DNA from: Pseudomonas sp. ATCC 13867 | Lineage (GTDB): Bacteria; Pseudomonadota; Gammaproteobacteria; Pseudomonadales; Pseudomonadaceae | DNA: 64,000 nt | Reading direction: 5' to 3' | NCBI RefSeq assembly: GCF_000349845.1 | Contig: NC_020829.1 | Location: forward strand, 4,099,001-4,163,000 | In this document: in pieces, positions 47,236 to 55,458 of the stretch | Numbering within the stretch: the first letter of the stretch is position 1 | Layout: the number at the start of each line of letters is the position of its first letter | Program-made: the position numbers and the translations under genes | The notes under the pieces: model-generated | What the model saw: the letters and a program-made list of their open reading frames with translations, nothing else | Databases searched by the model: none | What the model was told of the DNA's origin: nothing

Positions 47236-49487
47236 CCCTGCGCACCTCCGATCAGGTCGACCACCGCATCCAGCAGGGCCTCATCGTGGAAACTGGCCTT
47301 GGCCAGATAATAGTCGGCGCCGGCGTCGAGCCCGCGCCGGCGGTCTTCTTCGCGATCCTTGTAGGACACCACCATCACCGGCAGCGATTGCAGGCGGCTG
47401 TCGCGGCGGATCAGGGTGACCAGCTCGATGCCGTCCATGCGCGGCATGTCGATGTCGGTGATGACCAGGTCGAAATGCTCCGAACGCAGCGCATTCCAGC
47501 CATCCATGCCATCCACCGCCACGGCGACGTCGTAGCCGCGACCGAGCAGCAGCTTGCGCTCCAGCTCGCGCACGGTGAGCGAGTCGTCCACCACCAGCAC
47601 GCGCTTGCGCTGCGGACCGCTCAGGCGGCCGGCGGAGTCGATGCGCTCCAGGCGACCGGTGGCCAGCAGCTTCTCCACCGAGCGCAACATGTCCTCGACA
47701 TCGAGGATCAGCACCGGCGTGCCGTCGTCCAGCAGCGCGCCGGCAGACACGTCCTGCACCTTGCCCAGGCGCGGGTCGAGCGGCAGCACCACCAGGGTCC
47801 GCTCGCCGATGAAACGCTCCACCGCCACGCCGTAGAGCCTGTCGCGCTCGCGGATCACCACCACGGCGATCTCCTCGTCGCTGGCGTTGCCCTCGGGGCG
47901 TTGCAGCAACTGGCTGGCCGCGACCAGGCCGACGTGCCGCCCCTCGTGCCAGAACTGCTGGCGCCCCTCGAGCTGGACGATCTCCTCCGGCGCCAGGCGG
48001 CGCATGCGTTCGATATGCGCCAGCGGGAAGGCGTAGGCCTCGCCGCCGATGGTGACCGCCAGGCTGCGCACCACCGAGAGGGTCAGCGGTACCTCCAGGT
48101 GGAAGCGCGCGCCCTGCCCCCCCACCTGCTCCATGCGGATGCCGCCGCGCAGCTGGCGCACCATGTGCTGTACGGCGTCCAGGCCGACGCCCCGGCCGGA
48201 CACTTCGGTGACCTGTTCGCGCATGCTGAAGCCGGGCAGGAACAGGAAGGCCAGTAGCTCATCCTCGGTCAGCCGCGCCACGGTCTCCCCGGTGGAGAGC
48301 TGGCGGCGGACAATGGCGTGGCGCAGGCGCTCCAGATCGACCCCGGCGCCGTCATCCTGCAGCTCCAGCACCAGCATCCCGGCGTGGTGCCGGGCCAGCA
48401 GTTGGATGCGGCCCTCCTCCGGCTTGCCGGCCCGGAGGCGTACCTCGGGGGACTCGATGCCGTGGTCGACGGCATTGCGCAGCAGGTGGGTGAGCGGCGC
48501 TTCGAGCTTTTCCAGCACCTCGCGGTCGACCTGGGTGGTGGCCCCCTGAATGTCCAGGCGCACGGCCTTGCCCAGCGAGCGGCCGAGGTCGCGGACCATC
48601 CGCGCCTGCCCGGCGAGTACGTCGGAGAAAGGCCGCATGCGGCAGGCCAGCGCGGTGTCGTAGAGCGACTGGGCGCGCTGGCCGGCCTTGAAGCTGAACT
48701 CGTCGAGCTCGGCGATCTGTTCGCTGAGCAACTGCTGGCATTCGCCGACCAGCCGCCGCGCGTCGGCCAGGTATGTCTGCGCTTCGGGTTCGAGGTTGGC
48801 GCCGCCGACGGCGTCGCGGGCGCCATCCAGCACGCGGCTGGCGCTGGCCTGCACACGCTTCAGGCGCTGCAACGAGTCGAGCAGCGGCTTCAGGCGCTGG
48901 GACTCCACCAGCGCCTTGCTGGAATAGTCGAGCAACTGGTTGAGGCGTTCGGCGGTAACCCGCAGGACACGCTCGCCGGCGTCGTCACTGTCGCCGGAGC
49001 GACGGCGCGGCGGCTGCTCGACGGCGGCCTCGGGCTCGGCGAGCGGGGGCATTTCCGCCGGCACGGGCGGCGCGGCGCGTACCGCCGCCTGCCCGCTCAC
49101 CAGCGCCTGCAGGCGCTCCACCATCGCCGGGACCGCCTGTTGCGCCTGCTCGGCCCGCTCGGCCTGGGCATCGGCGATATGCAGCAGGATATCGGTGCCG
49201 GCCAGCAGCGCATCGATGTGCTCCGGCGCCAGCAGCAGGCGCCCTTCCTGGGCGCCGACCAGGCAATCCTCCATCACGTGGGCGACCTGTACGCCGGCAT
49301 CCAGCCCGACGATCCGCGCCGCGCCCTTCAGCGAATGGGCGGCGCGCATGCAGGCTTCCAGCTGGTCGGCCTGGCCCGGGTTGCGCTCCAGCGCCAGCAG
49401 GCCCTGGCTGAGCACCTGCGTCTGGGCCTCCGCCTCCAGGCGGAACAGCTCCAGCATCGAGGCATCCTTCATCTGATCCGGGGTCAT
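47232..49487 (-). CDS. wspE: WspE hybrid histidine kinase (CheA-CheY fusion)
   Basis: Kinase that phosphorylates WspR and WspF. The 751-residue product has an Hpt domain (phospho-His51 in AAHSLKGAAR), a P/Q/G-rich linker, a dimerisation region, the HATPase with LLRNAVDHGIE (N box), LQDDGAGVD and GRGVGLDAV, a CheW-like domain, and a C-terminal receiver (VLVVDDSLTVRELERKL, Asp678 in VITDIDMPRMDG). The start overlaps the wspD stop by four bases. In P. aeruginosa WspE carries the same fused receiver. Confidence 0.95.
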   Translation of the reverse strand: MTPDQMKDASMLELFRLEAEAQTQVLSQGLLALERNPGQADQLEACMRAAHSLKGAARIVGLDAGVQVAHVMEDCLVGAQEGRLLLAPEHIDALLAGTDILLHIADAQAERAEQAQQAVPAMVERLQALVSGQAAVRAAPPVPAEMPPLAEPEAAVEQPPRRRSGDSDDAGERVLRVTAERLNQLLDYSSKALVESQRLKPLLDSLQRLKRVQASASRVLDGARDAVGGANLEPEAQTYLADARRLVGECQQLLSEQIAELDEFSFKAGQRAQSLYDTALACRMRPFSDVLAGQARMVRDLGRSLGKAVRLDIQGATTQVDREVLEKLEAPLTHLLRNAVDHGIESPEVRLRAGKPEEGRIQLLARHHAGMLVLELQDDGAGVDLERLRHAIVRRQLSTGETVARLTEDELLAFLFLPGFSMREQVTEVSGRGVGLDAVQHMVRQLRGGIRMEQVGGQGARFHLEVPLTLSVVRSLAVTIGGEAYAFPLAHIERMRRLAPEEIVQLEGRQQFWHEGRHVGLVAASQLLQRPEGNASDEEIAVVVIRERDRLYGVAVERFIGERTLVVLPLDPRLGKVQDVSAGALLDDGTPVLILDVEDMLRSVEKLLATGRLERIDSAGRLSGPQRKRVLVVDDSLTVRELERKLLLGRGYDVAVAVDGMDGWNALRSEHFDLVITDIDMPRMDGIELVTLIRRDSRLQSLPVMVVSYKDREEDRRRGLDAGADYYLAKASFHDEALLDAVVDLIGGAQG

Positions 49488-50170
49488 GCGAGGCTCCGGG
49501 TGGCGGCATCCAGCAACGCCTCGGGGTCAAGCAGGCGGACACTGCGTCCGCTCCACTGCAACACGCCGTGGGTGAAACGATCGTTGGCCGCCAACGCTGG
49601 CCCGGACGCAGCCACCACAGTGGCGCTGTCCAGCTCATGAATGCCGTCCACCTCATCCACCGGCGACAGGACCGGCCCGCTGCCGGCCGCCAGGATCAAC
49701 ATGCGCGGCACCACGCGCCGGCCGTTGGCAACGCCGGTGCCCCGATCCAGGCCGAGCAGTTCGCCCAGCGAGATGCAGGCCACCAGCGTTCCCCGCACAT
49801 TGGCCACGCCCAGCAGCGCCGGCGAGCGCTGGTGCGGCAGCGAGTGCACCGCGCATTCGGAGGCGACCTCCGCCAGGGCGCGGGTCGGCAGCCCCAGCCA
49901 TTCATCGCCGAGACGGAAAATCAGGTAGGCGAGCCCGTCCTCGGGCGCCGCTTCATCGGCCACCGGCGCCGGCGCGGCGGATTCGCCGCCCAGCGAGTAG
50001 CGGTCCAGCAGGCGAATGGCCGCCGCCGCATAGACCGGGCAGTTGCGGCAATGGATGTGCTCGACGAGCCGCGGGCAGGACTTGTCGCCGCGCACACCGA
50101 TGCGGTTCCAGCAGTCCTCCACCGGCTCGGCACGATCATCCAGTTGCAATTCGTAGTCGTATTCAGGCAT
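49484..50170 (-). CDS. wspD: WspD CheW-like coupling protein with N-terminal Cys motif
   Basis: Couples WspA to WspE. The 228-residue product has a CheW domain from about residue 77 (EDGLAYLIFRLGDEWLGLPT, then LGVANVRGTLVACISLGELLGL). An N-terminal extension contains Cys20, Cys32, Cys41 and Cys44 with His38 and His40 (DCWNRIGVRGD, SCPRL and HIHCRNCPVY), a spacing that looks made for a metal or for disulfides. It overlaps the wspC stop by eight bases and the wspE start by four. Confidence 0.93.
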   Translation of the reverse strand: MPEYDYELQLDDRAEPVEDCWNRIGVRGDKSCPRLVEHIHCRNCPVYAAAAIRLLDRYSLGGESAAPAPVADEAAPEDGLAYLIFRLGDEWLGLPTRALAEVASECAVHSLPHQRSPALLGVANVRGTLVACISLGELLGLDRGTGVANGRRVVPRMLILAAGSGPVLSPVDEVDGIHELDSATVVAASGPALAANDRFTHGVLQWSGRSVRLLDPEALLDAATRSLA

Positions 50171-51404
50171 CGCGCTTCACTCCTCGCGCGGCGCGTTCCT
50201 GCAGGCGCCGGGCGCCCTCCTGGTCGCCCTGGGCGGCGAGCAGCGCGGCCAGATGCAGGAGGCTTTCCTGATGATCGGGTTGCAGGTACAGCGCCTTGCG
50301 GTAGTAGCCCTGCGCCTGCGCCCCCCGCCCCTGGGCGTCGCTGAGCAGCCCCAGCCAGTAGAACGCCTCGGCGTTGGGGCCCTGTTCGGCCAGTAGCGCT
50401 TCGCAACGCTGGCGTGCCTCGGCAGCCTGGCCGGAATTGGCCAGCCGGGCAATGTCTTCGAGGCTGGCGCTGGCCGACGCAAGGCGCGGGATCGGTGGAG
50501 ACGGCTTCGGCGCGCGCGGACGCACCGGCGCGGCGCTGGATTTCGTCGCCGGCGCGGTACGCCTGGGCGGCGGCGGCACCAATGCCGGGCGCGCCGCCGG
50601 CGCCTGGGCCTGGCTGTCCAGCGGGAAGGCAAAGGACTGCGCCACGCCCAGCGGCCGCAACCCCTGGCGCGACAGCAGGCTGGCCTCGGCGGGGCCGATG
50701 AACAGTACCCCGTCCTCGCGCGCCAGGCGGCGCAGCACGTCCACCACCCGTTCCTGGGTCGCGCGGTCGAAATAGATCAGCAGGTTGCGGCAGAACACAT
50801 AGTCATAGGGCGCCTCGCCGGCCAGCAGCGACGGCGACAGCAGGTTGCCCAGGCGGAACTGCACCTTCGCCCGCACGGCCTCGCTGATCTGGAAATCGCT
50901 GTCCGTGCCGGTGAAGTGACGATCGCGGAACCCCAGGTTCGCGCCACGAAAGGAGTTGCGCCCGTAACGGCCCGCCTCGGCGCGTTCGAGCACCGGGCGG
51001 CTGACGTCCAGCGCGTCGACCTGGAAGGCCGAAGGCGCCAGCCCCGCGTCGAGCAGCGCCATGACGATCGAATAAGGCTCCTCGCCCGACGAGCACGGCA
51101 GGCTGAGCAGGCGCAAGGGGCGCGCACCGGCCAGCTCGCAGACCCGGCGCCCGGCCAGCTGGGCCAGCGCGGCGAAGGACTCCGGATAACGGAAGAACCA
51201 GGTTTCCGGGACGATCACCGCCTCGATCAGCGCCTGCACTTCTTCGGCGGACACCTGCAGGCGTTCCCAGTAGCGCTCGGCATCGCCGCCGGCCACCTTG
51301 ACGCTGCGCTGGCGCACGGCACGGCCGATCACCGCGTCGCCGACCGACTCGGCGTCCAGGCCGATGCGCTCCTTGAGCAGCCGGGCGAAGCGCGCATCGG
51401 TCAT
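50163..51404 (-). CDS. wspC: WspC methyltransferase (CheR-like) with TPR tail
   Basis: Methylates glutamates on WspA and so activates signalling. The 413-residue product has an N-terminal CheR helical subdomain, the SAM-binding fold (LSLPCSSGEEPYSIVMALLDAG) and DYVFCRNLLIYFDRATQERVV. A Pro/Ala-rich linker (residues about 265-315) is followed by tetratricopeptide repeats near the end (AEAFYWLGLLSDAQGRGAQAQGYYRKALYLQPDHQ). The TPR tail is a typical WspC addition. Its stop overlaps wspD, and its start overlaps the wspB stop (ATGA). Confidence 0.94.
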   Translation of the reverse strand: MTDARFARLLKERIGLDAESVGDAVIGRAVRQRSVKVAGGDAERYWERLQVSAEEVQALIEAVIVPETWFFRYPESFAALAQLAGRRVCELAGARPLRLLSLPCSSGEEPYSIVMALLDAGLAPSAFQVDALDVSRPVLERAEAGRYGRNSFRGANLGFRDRHFTGTDSDFQISEAVRAKVQFRLGNLLSPSLLAGEAPYDYVFCRNLLIYFDRATQERVVDVLRRLAREDGVLFIGPAEASLLSRQGLRPLGVAQSFAFPLDSQAQAPAARPALVPPPPRRTAPATKSSAAPVRPRAPKPSPPIPRLASASASLEDIARLANSGQAAEARQRCEALLAEQGPNAEAFYWLGLLSDAQGRGAQAQGYYRKALYLQPDHQESLLHLAALLAAQGDQEGARRLQERAARGVKRDA

Positions 51405-51910
51405 GCCGCACTCCCCGCATCGCGCAGCAGACGCTCGCGCGCCTCATCGGTCAGCAATTGATCGACCGCCACGCGCTGCAACAGTCCCTGCTCGTCCTCC
51501 AGCACCGGGCCGAGGTAGCGGGCGGCGCCGTTGTCCAGCTCATAGTCGCGGAAGGCCGCCGGATCGCGGCGCAAGGTGTGGGTGGCCTGCTCCAGGATCA
51601 GCCCGAGATGCTGTTCGATGGCCTGCGCATCCACCCGGTAGCGCACCAGCACCAGGCGCGTGCTGGTGCGCCGGGGCGCGCTGTGACCGAAGGCGAGCTG
51701 GCTGAGATCGAGCACCGGCAGCAGCTCGCCGCGATGGGCGTAAAGCCCGGCGACCCACGCCGGCGCCTCGGGCAGGCGCTTGAGCGCCGGCAACGGCAGC
51801 ACTTCGATGACGTCGTGCACGTCCAGCGCATAGCGGTCCGCGCCGAGGCGGAACTGCAGGTAGAGCCTGCCGGCCATTGCCGCGTCAGACCTTGAAGCGG
51901 GAAACGCCAT
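51401..51910 (-). CDS. wspB: WspB CheW-like coupling protein
   Basis: Second coupling protein, 169 residues, an almost pure CheW domain: [49 protein letters not shown] and a C-terminal helix. With the ATG at 51910 it overlaps the end of wspA by 26 bases; an alternative ATG at 51877, just after the wspA stop, would give 158 residues and still keep the whole domain. Neither has a strong Shine-Dalgarno. Coupled to wspC by ATGA. Confidence 0.9.
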   Translation of the reverse strand: MAFPASRSDAAMAGRLYLQFRLGADRYALDVHDVIEVLPLPALKRLPEAPAWVAGLYAHRGELLPVLDLSQLAFGHSAPRRTSTRLVLVRYRVDAQAIEQHLGLILEQATHTLRRDPAAFRDYELDNGAARYLGPVLEDEQGLLQRVAVDQLLTDEARERLLRDAGSAA

Positions 51911-53531
51911 TGCGCAGTCCGTTGGCCACCAGGTTCAGTTCATCGATGGCGAAGCTGGCCTGGCGCAGGGATTCCACGGTCTGCCCGGTGGCCTCGCCCA
52001 GTTGCACCAGCGCCTGGTTGATCTGCTCGGCGCCGGTGGCCTGGGCCTGCATGCCTTCGTTGACCATCTGCACGCGCGGCGCCAGCGCCTGCACCTGCTG
52101 GATGATCTGCGAGAGCTGCTCGCCGACCTGGCCGACCTCGGCGATGCCACGGCGCACTTCCTCGGAGAACTTGTCCATGCCCATCACGCCGGCGGACACG
52201 GCGGACTGGATCTCGCGGACCATCTGCTCGATGTCGTAGGTGGCCACGGCGGTCTGGTCGGCCAGACGGCGCACTTCGGTGGCCACCACGGCGAAACCAC
52301 GGCCGTACTCGCCGGCCTTCTCCGCCTCGATGGCGGCGTTGAGCGAGAGCAGGTTGGTCTGGTCGGCCACCTTGACGATGGTGGTGACCACCTGGTTGAT
52401 GTTGCCGGCGCGCTCGTTGAGGATCGCCAGCTTGGCGTTGACCAGCTCGGCGGCGCCCATCACGTGGTGCATGGTCTCTTCCATGCGCGCCAGGCCCAGT
52501 TGGCCGGAGCCGGCCAGGGTGGAAGTCTGCTCGGCCGCCGAGGACACCTCGGTCATGGTGCGCACCAGGTCGCGCGAGGTGGCGGCGATTTCCCGCGAGG
52601 TGGCGCCGATCTCGGTGGTGGTGGCGGCCGTCTCGGTGGCGGTGGCCTGCTGCTGCTTGGAGGTGGCGGCGATCTCGGTCACCGAGGTGGTCACCTGGAT
52701 GGCCGAACGCTGCGCCTGCGACACCAGACTCTTGAGCTCTTCGGCCATGCCGTTGAAGCCGGTTTCGATCACACCGAACTCATCGTTGCGTTCCAGCTCC
52801 AGGCGGGTAGTCAGGTCGCCGCCGCCCATCGACGACAGCCCGCGCACCATCTGGCGCACCGGCTCGGTGATGGCGCGCATCAGCAACAGCCCGCAGATCG
52901 CCGCCACGATGATGGCCAGCAGCAGCGACACCAGCATGATGACCTTGGCCCGCTGCACTTCGATGACGATCTCTTCGGCGGCCGCGTCGGCGATCTGCCT
53001 GTTCAGGTCGATCAGGTCGTTGAGCGTCTTGCGCCCGGTGTCCCAGGCCGGATCCAGCTTCTCCACCAGCAGCTTGCGCGCCGCGATACGATCGGTGCCG
53101 TACTGCTCCAGCACTTGCCCCAGCAGCACGTCGTAGTCCTGCGCCTGCTGCTTGAAACGCGCCAGCATCTGGCGGTCGCGGTCCTCGTGGATGGTCGCTT
53201 CGTAGCGGGCGAGGCGCTCGAGCAGCGCCTCATGGTTGGTACGGAACGCCTGGCGACCCGCCGCGTCGAGCGGCTTGTCCTCGCTCAGGCCGACCAGCAT
53301 CTGCACCATCAGGATGCTGTCGGTCCAGGACGAGCGCATGGTGGTCAGGGCGTAGGTCCCAGGCATGGCATCGCGGCTGACCCGCTCCGTGCTGTATTCC
53401 ACGTCCAGCAGGCGGACATAGGAGATCACCACCATCAGCAACATGATGGCGATGACGACAGCAAAGCTGGCCAGGATGCGTTGGCGTAGAGTCCAGTTCT
53501 TCACAGCGTTCCCCAGAAATGATCGAGACAT
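51885..53531 (-). CDS. wspA: WspA surface-sensing methyl-accepting chemoreceptor
   Basis: Membrane receptor that starts Wsp signalling on surface contact. The 548-residue product has a first membrane helix (residues about 20-42), a four-helix periplasmic domain, a second helix (about 193-214), a HAMP domain ([20 protein letters not shown]) and a long cytoplasmic signalling coiled coil with the conserved hairpin tip ([23 protein letters not shown]). The ATG at 53531 lacks a clear Shine-Dalgarno; a GTG at 53504 (KNWTLRQRI) is preceded by GGGGA and may be the true start. First gene of the seven-gene wsp operon. Recalled counterpart PA3708. Confidence 0.93.
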   Translation of the reverse strand: MSRSFLGNAVKNWTLRQRILASFAVVIAIMLLMVVISYVRLLDVEYSTERVSRDAMPGTYALTTMRSSWTDSILMVQMLVGLSEDKPLDAAGRQAFRTNHEALLERLARYEATIHEDRDRQMLARFKQQAQDYDVLLGQVLEQYGTDRIAARKLLVEKLDPAWDTGRKTLNDLIDLNRQIADAAAEEIVIEVQRAKVIMLVSLLLAIIVAAICGLLLMRAITEPVRQMVRGLSSMGGGDLTTRLELERNDEFGVIETGFNGMAEELKSLVSQAQRSAIQVTTSVTEIAATSKQQQATATETAATTTEIGATSREIAATSRDLVRTMTEVSSAAEQTSTLAGSGQLGLARMEETMHHVMGAAELVNAKLAILNERAGNINQVVTTIVKVADQTNLLSLNAAIEAEKAGEYGRGFAVVATEVRRLADQTAVATYDIEQMVREIQSAVSAGVMGMDKFSEEVRRGIAEVGQVGEQLSQIIQQVQALAPRVQMVNEGMQAQATGAEQINQALVQLGEATGQTVESLRQASFAIDELNLVANGLRNGVSRFKV

Positions 53532-53596
53532 GCTGACGGACGTGCATTCGGGAAAGCTTAGGCTCGCGAATGAAAATTCCTACTAAGTCCTCAGCA

Positions 53597-53616
53597 AGAT
53601 AGGACATATAGTATCT
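53597..53616. promoter_or_regulatory. Inverted repeat in the wspA-yqaA divergent space
   Basis: AGATA-N10-TATCT (53597-53616) surrounds ATATAGTA, an AT-rich island about 70-90 bases upstream of wspA. It may be an operator or just promoter sequence. Confidence 0.3.
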
Positions 53617-53694
53617 GGACACGTCTAAAGCTCGCCTCTTTATTCCAAATTTCCAGCACTTTTCCCCGCCCCGGAAGGCCATCGAATTTCCCCC

Positions 53695-54132
53695 ATGCTG
53701 TCCCTTGCCCTGGCCGCCCACGCCGGCCTTTTCCTCTCGGCCTTCGGCGCCGCCACCCTGCTGCCCCTGCAATCGGAAGCGGTGCTCGTGGGCCTGCTGC
53801 TCGGCGGGCAATACCCGCTCTGGTCGCTGCTGCTGGCCGCGAGCCTGGGCAACGTGCTCGGCTCGCTGGTCAACTGGGTGCTGGGGCGCGGCATCGAACG
53901 CTGGCATGACCAGCGCTGGTTCCCGGTCAGCGCGCAGACGCTGGAAAAAGCCCAGGCGCGTTACCGGCGCTTCGGCTGCTGGTCGCTGCTGCTGAGCTGG
54001 GCGCCGCTGATCGGCGACCCGCTGACCCTGATCGCCGGTGTGATGCGCGAGCCGCTCTGGCGCTTCCTGCTGCTGGTGACCCTGGCCAAGGTCGGCCGCT
54101 ACGCCGCACTGGCCTGGCTGACGCTGGGTTGA
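53695..54132 (+). CDS. YqaA/DedA-like (VTT domain) inner-membrane protein
   Basis: A 145-residue membrane protein with about four hydrophobic segments. It shows the VTT/SNARE-associated pattern: FGAATLLPLQSEAVLVGLLLGG, GNVLGSLVNWVLGRGIE, a charged cytoplasmic loop, then SWAPLIGDPLTLIAGVMREPLWRFLLLV. YqaA relatives are linked to membrane lipid scrambling and to resistance to cationic stress; the role here is unknown. The start at 53695 has no convincing Shine-Dalgarno, but the family N-terminus fits. It is divergent from wspA; I do not recall a counterpart next to wspA in PAO1, so this may be an insertion relative to it. Confidence 0.75.
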   Translation: MLSLALAAHAGLFLSAFGAATLLPLQSEAVLVGLLLGGQYPLWSLLLAASLGNVLGSLVNWVLGRGIERWHDQRWFPVSAQTLEKAQARYRRFGCWSLLLSWAPLIGDPLTLIAGVMREPLWRFLLLVTLAKVGRYAALAWLTLG

Positions 54133-54179
54133 ATCGTCCGATCTGTCGGGCCGACAGTGTTGCCCTGACCAGGCCGCGA

Positions 54180-54195
54180 TGGGCCGGCCGGCCCA
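54180..54195. other. Perfect 16-bp GC palindrome
   Basis: TGGGCCGGCCGGCCCA, in the 170-base space between the YqaA-like gene and a lipoprotein gene. No T run follows. Confidence 0.4.
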
Positions 54196-54302
54196 CCTGC
54201 ACCGTCATGAGCGGCATGGGTGCGCGATTTATCGTCTGGCCAGGGAATTTTTCCTACGCTGACGTATCCAATAGCCATCATGGAATGCCACGGGGTGGAT
54301 AG

Positions 54303-54692
54303 ATGAATGTGTTGAAATTGTCGGCCGTGCTGGCTGCGGCTGCGCTGCTGAGCGCCTGCGGCGGCAACCAGGCCAAGGTCTGCGGGTCGGACGACGTGAA
54401 GAACCAACTGGTGAAGATCTTCCTCAGCGGGTCGCTGTCCAGCCAGGCCGATGCACTGACCAAGGCCGAACTGAAGGACGTGGCCATCATCGAGAAGGAC
54501 CCGGACAGTGGCGTCCTGGAATGCGTCGGCACGCTGTCGGTGCCGGTAGTGGGCCAGGTGGCGTCCGGCACGCTCAAGTACCGCATCGCCCCGGCAGCCA
54601 AGTCGGACCATGACTACCTGCTGCTGCTCGCCGACGGCGACCTGGCCAATGCCTTCGCCAAGCGTATCGAGGGGATGATCCCGCGGCAGTGA
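54303..54692 (+). CDS. Small lipoprotein, hypothetical
   Basis: A 129-residue lipoprotein with signal MNVLKLSAVLAAAALLSAC (lipobox LSAC, Cys19) followed by GGNQAKVC. The mature part includes a helical segment (SDDVKNQLVKIFLSGSLSSQADAL) and beta segments (GVLECVGTLSVPVVGQVASGTLKYRI), with two further cysteines that may pair. No family recognised; similar one-domain lipoproteins are common in Pseudomonas. A terminator about 100 bases on marks the end of the unit. Confidence 0.75.
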   Translation: MNVLKLSAVLAAAALLSACGGNQAKVCGSDDVKNQLVKIFLSGSLSSQADALTKAELKDVAIIEKDPDSGVLECVGTLSVPVVGQVASGTLKYRIAPAAKSDHDYLLLLADGDLANAFAKRIEGMIPRQ

Positions 54693-54794
54693 GGGTTATC
54701 CACAGGCAATGAAAAACCGGCCCGAGTGGCAAGCCGTTCGCTTAATCTGTTGATGGATTGAGCCAAAGCTCCGCTCCACAAGGCCTGCAAAGCA

Positions 54795-54829
54795 AAAAGC
54801 CCCTGGAAGATATTTTCGCAGGGGCTTTT
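54795..54829. terminator. Terminator in the 54693-55031 space
   Basis: An 11-bp stem AAAAGCCCCTG/CAGGGGCTTTT (54795-54805 with 54819-54829), T-rich in both directions. The rest of this 339-base gap holds a family B repeat (54987-55018) and no gene. Confidence 0.75.
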
Positions 54830-54986
54830 CGTTTCAAAGGCCCGAGATAGAGGCGTTCATCAAGATGCTTTCAACAGCTTTACTGAACGTCTCGCCCGAG
54901 TGGCCGGTTTTTCATTGGGGCTTCCTTCAACAGCACCGCGGGCGAATGACGCCGGTGTTCACATGGCGCACCGAGTCGGCCGCGAT

Positions 54987-55018
54987 GGATCTCGCGGACA
55001 AGTCCCGCTCCCTACGAG
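54987..55018. repeat. Dispersed repeat, family B (diverged)
   Basis: GGATCTCGCGGACAAGTCCC followed by GCTCCCTACGAG, a copy with two insertions compared with those at 14215, 25554 and 36641. Confidence 0.5.
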
Positions 55019-55031
55019 AGCCGGCCCGGGC

Positions 55032-55316
55032 TCAGAATCCTTCCAGATCGATCAGCTCGCCGTCGAAGGTCAGCCAGCCGCCCGTCTCGTTCGCCGCGCC
55101 ATCCTTGATCTCGCCGTAATAGGACAACCCGTTTTCCAGCGTCACACAGACATGGGTGGGCTCCTCCGGCGCATCCAGCTGGCCGTCGAAGCTCAGCTTG
55201 ATGATGCCCGGCTCCGGCGCGCTCAGGCTGGCCGAGACACGCGGGTTGTCCACCGCCTCGGTTTCACGCCCCCAGTGCTCGGCGCTGACGGTAACGGTGA
55301 CGAATGCCTGACTCAT
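55032..55316 (-). CDS. Hypothetical protein, 94 residues
   Basis: A small acidic, beta-rich protein: SQAFVTVTVSAEHWG, IKLSFDGQLDAPEEPTHV, GLSYYGEIKDGA and WLTFDGELIDLEGF. No signal peptide, membrane segment or known domain. The ATG at 55316 follows GGAGAAG at slightly long spacing. It is separated from the MFS gene upstream by 142 bases and a hairpin. Real but of unknown function. Confidence 0.6.
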   Translation of the reverse strand: MSQAFVTVTVSAEHWGRETEAVDNPRVSASLSAPEPGIIKLSFDGQLDAPEEPTHVCVTLENGLSYYGEIKDGAANETGGWLTFDGELIDLEGF

Positions 55317-55422
55317 GTTCGGTGCTTCTCCACGAAGGGCCCGGCACAACGTGCGCCGGAAAATCCCGCAAGGGTATTCCAGCGACGGCGTCCAGGCGAG
55401 CCCGAAGCCGCCGAATGAACAC

Positions 55423-55446
55423 GAAGAGCGCCCGCAGGCGCCCTTC
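55423..55446 (-). terminator. Probable terminator of the MFS gene
   Basis: Imperfect stem GAAGGGCGCC/GGCGCTCTTC-type hairpin in minus-strand sense (55423-55446), followed by a short GTGTTC tail. Confidence 0.5.
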
Positions 55447-55458
55447 GTGCCCGGCCGG

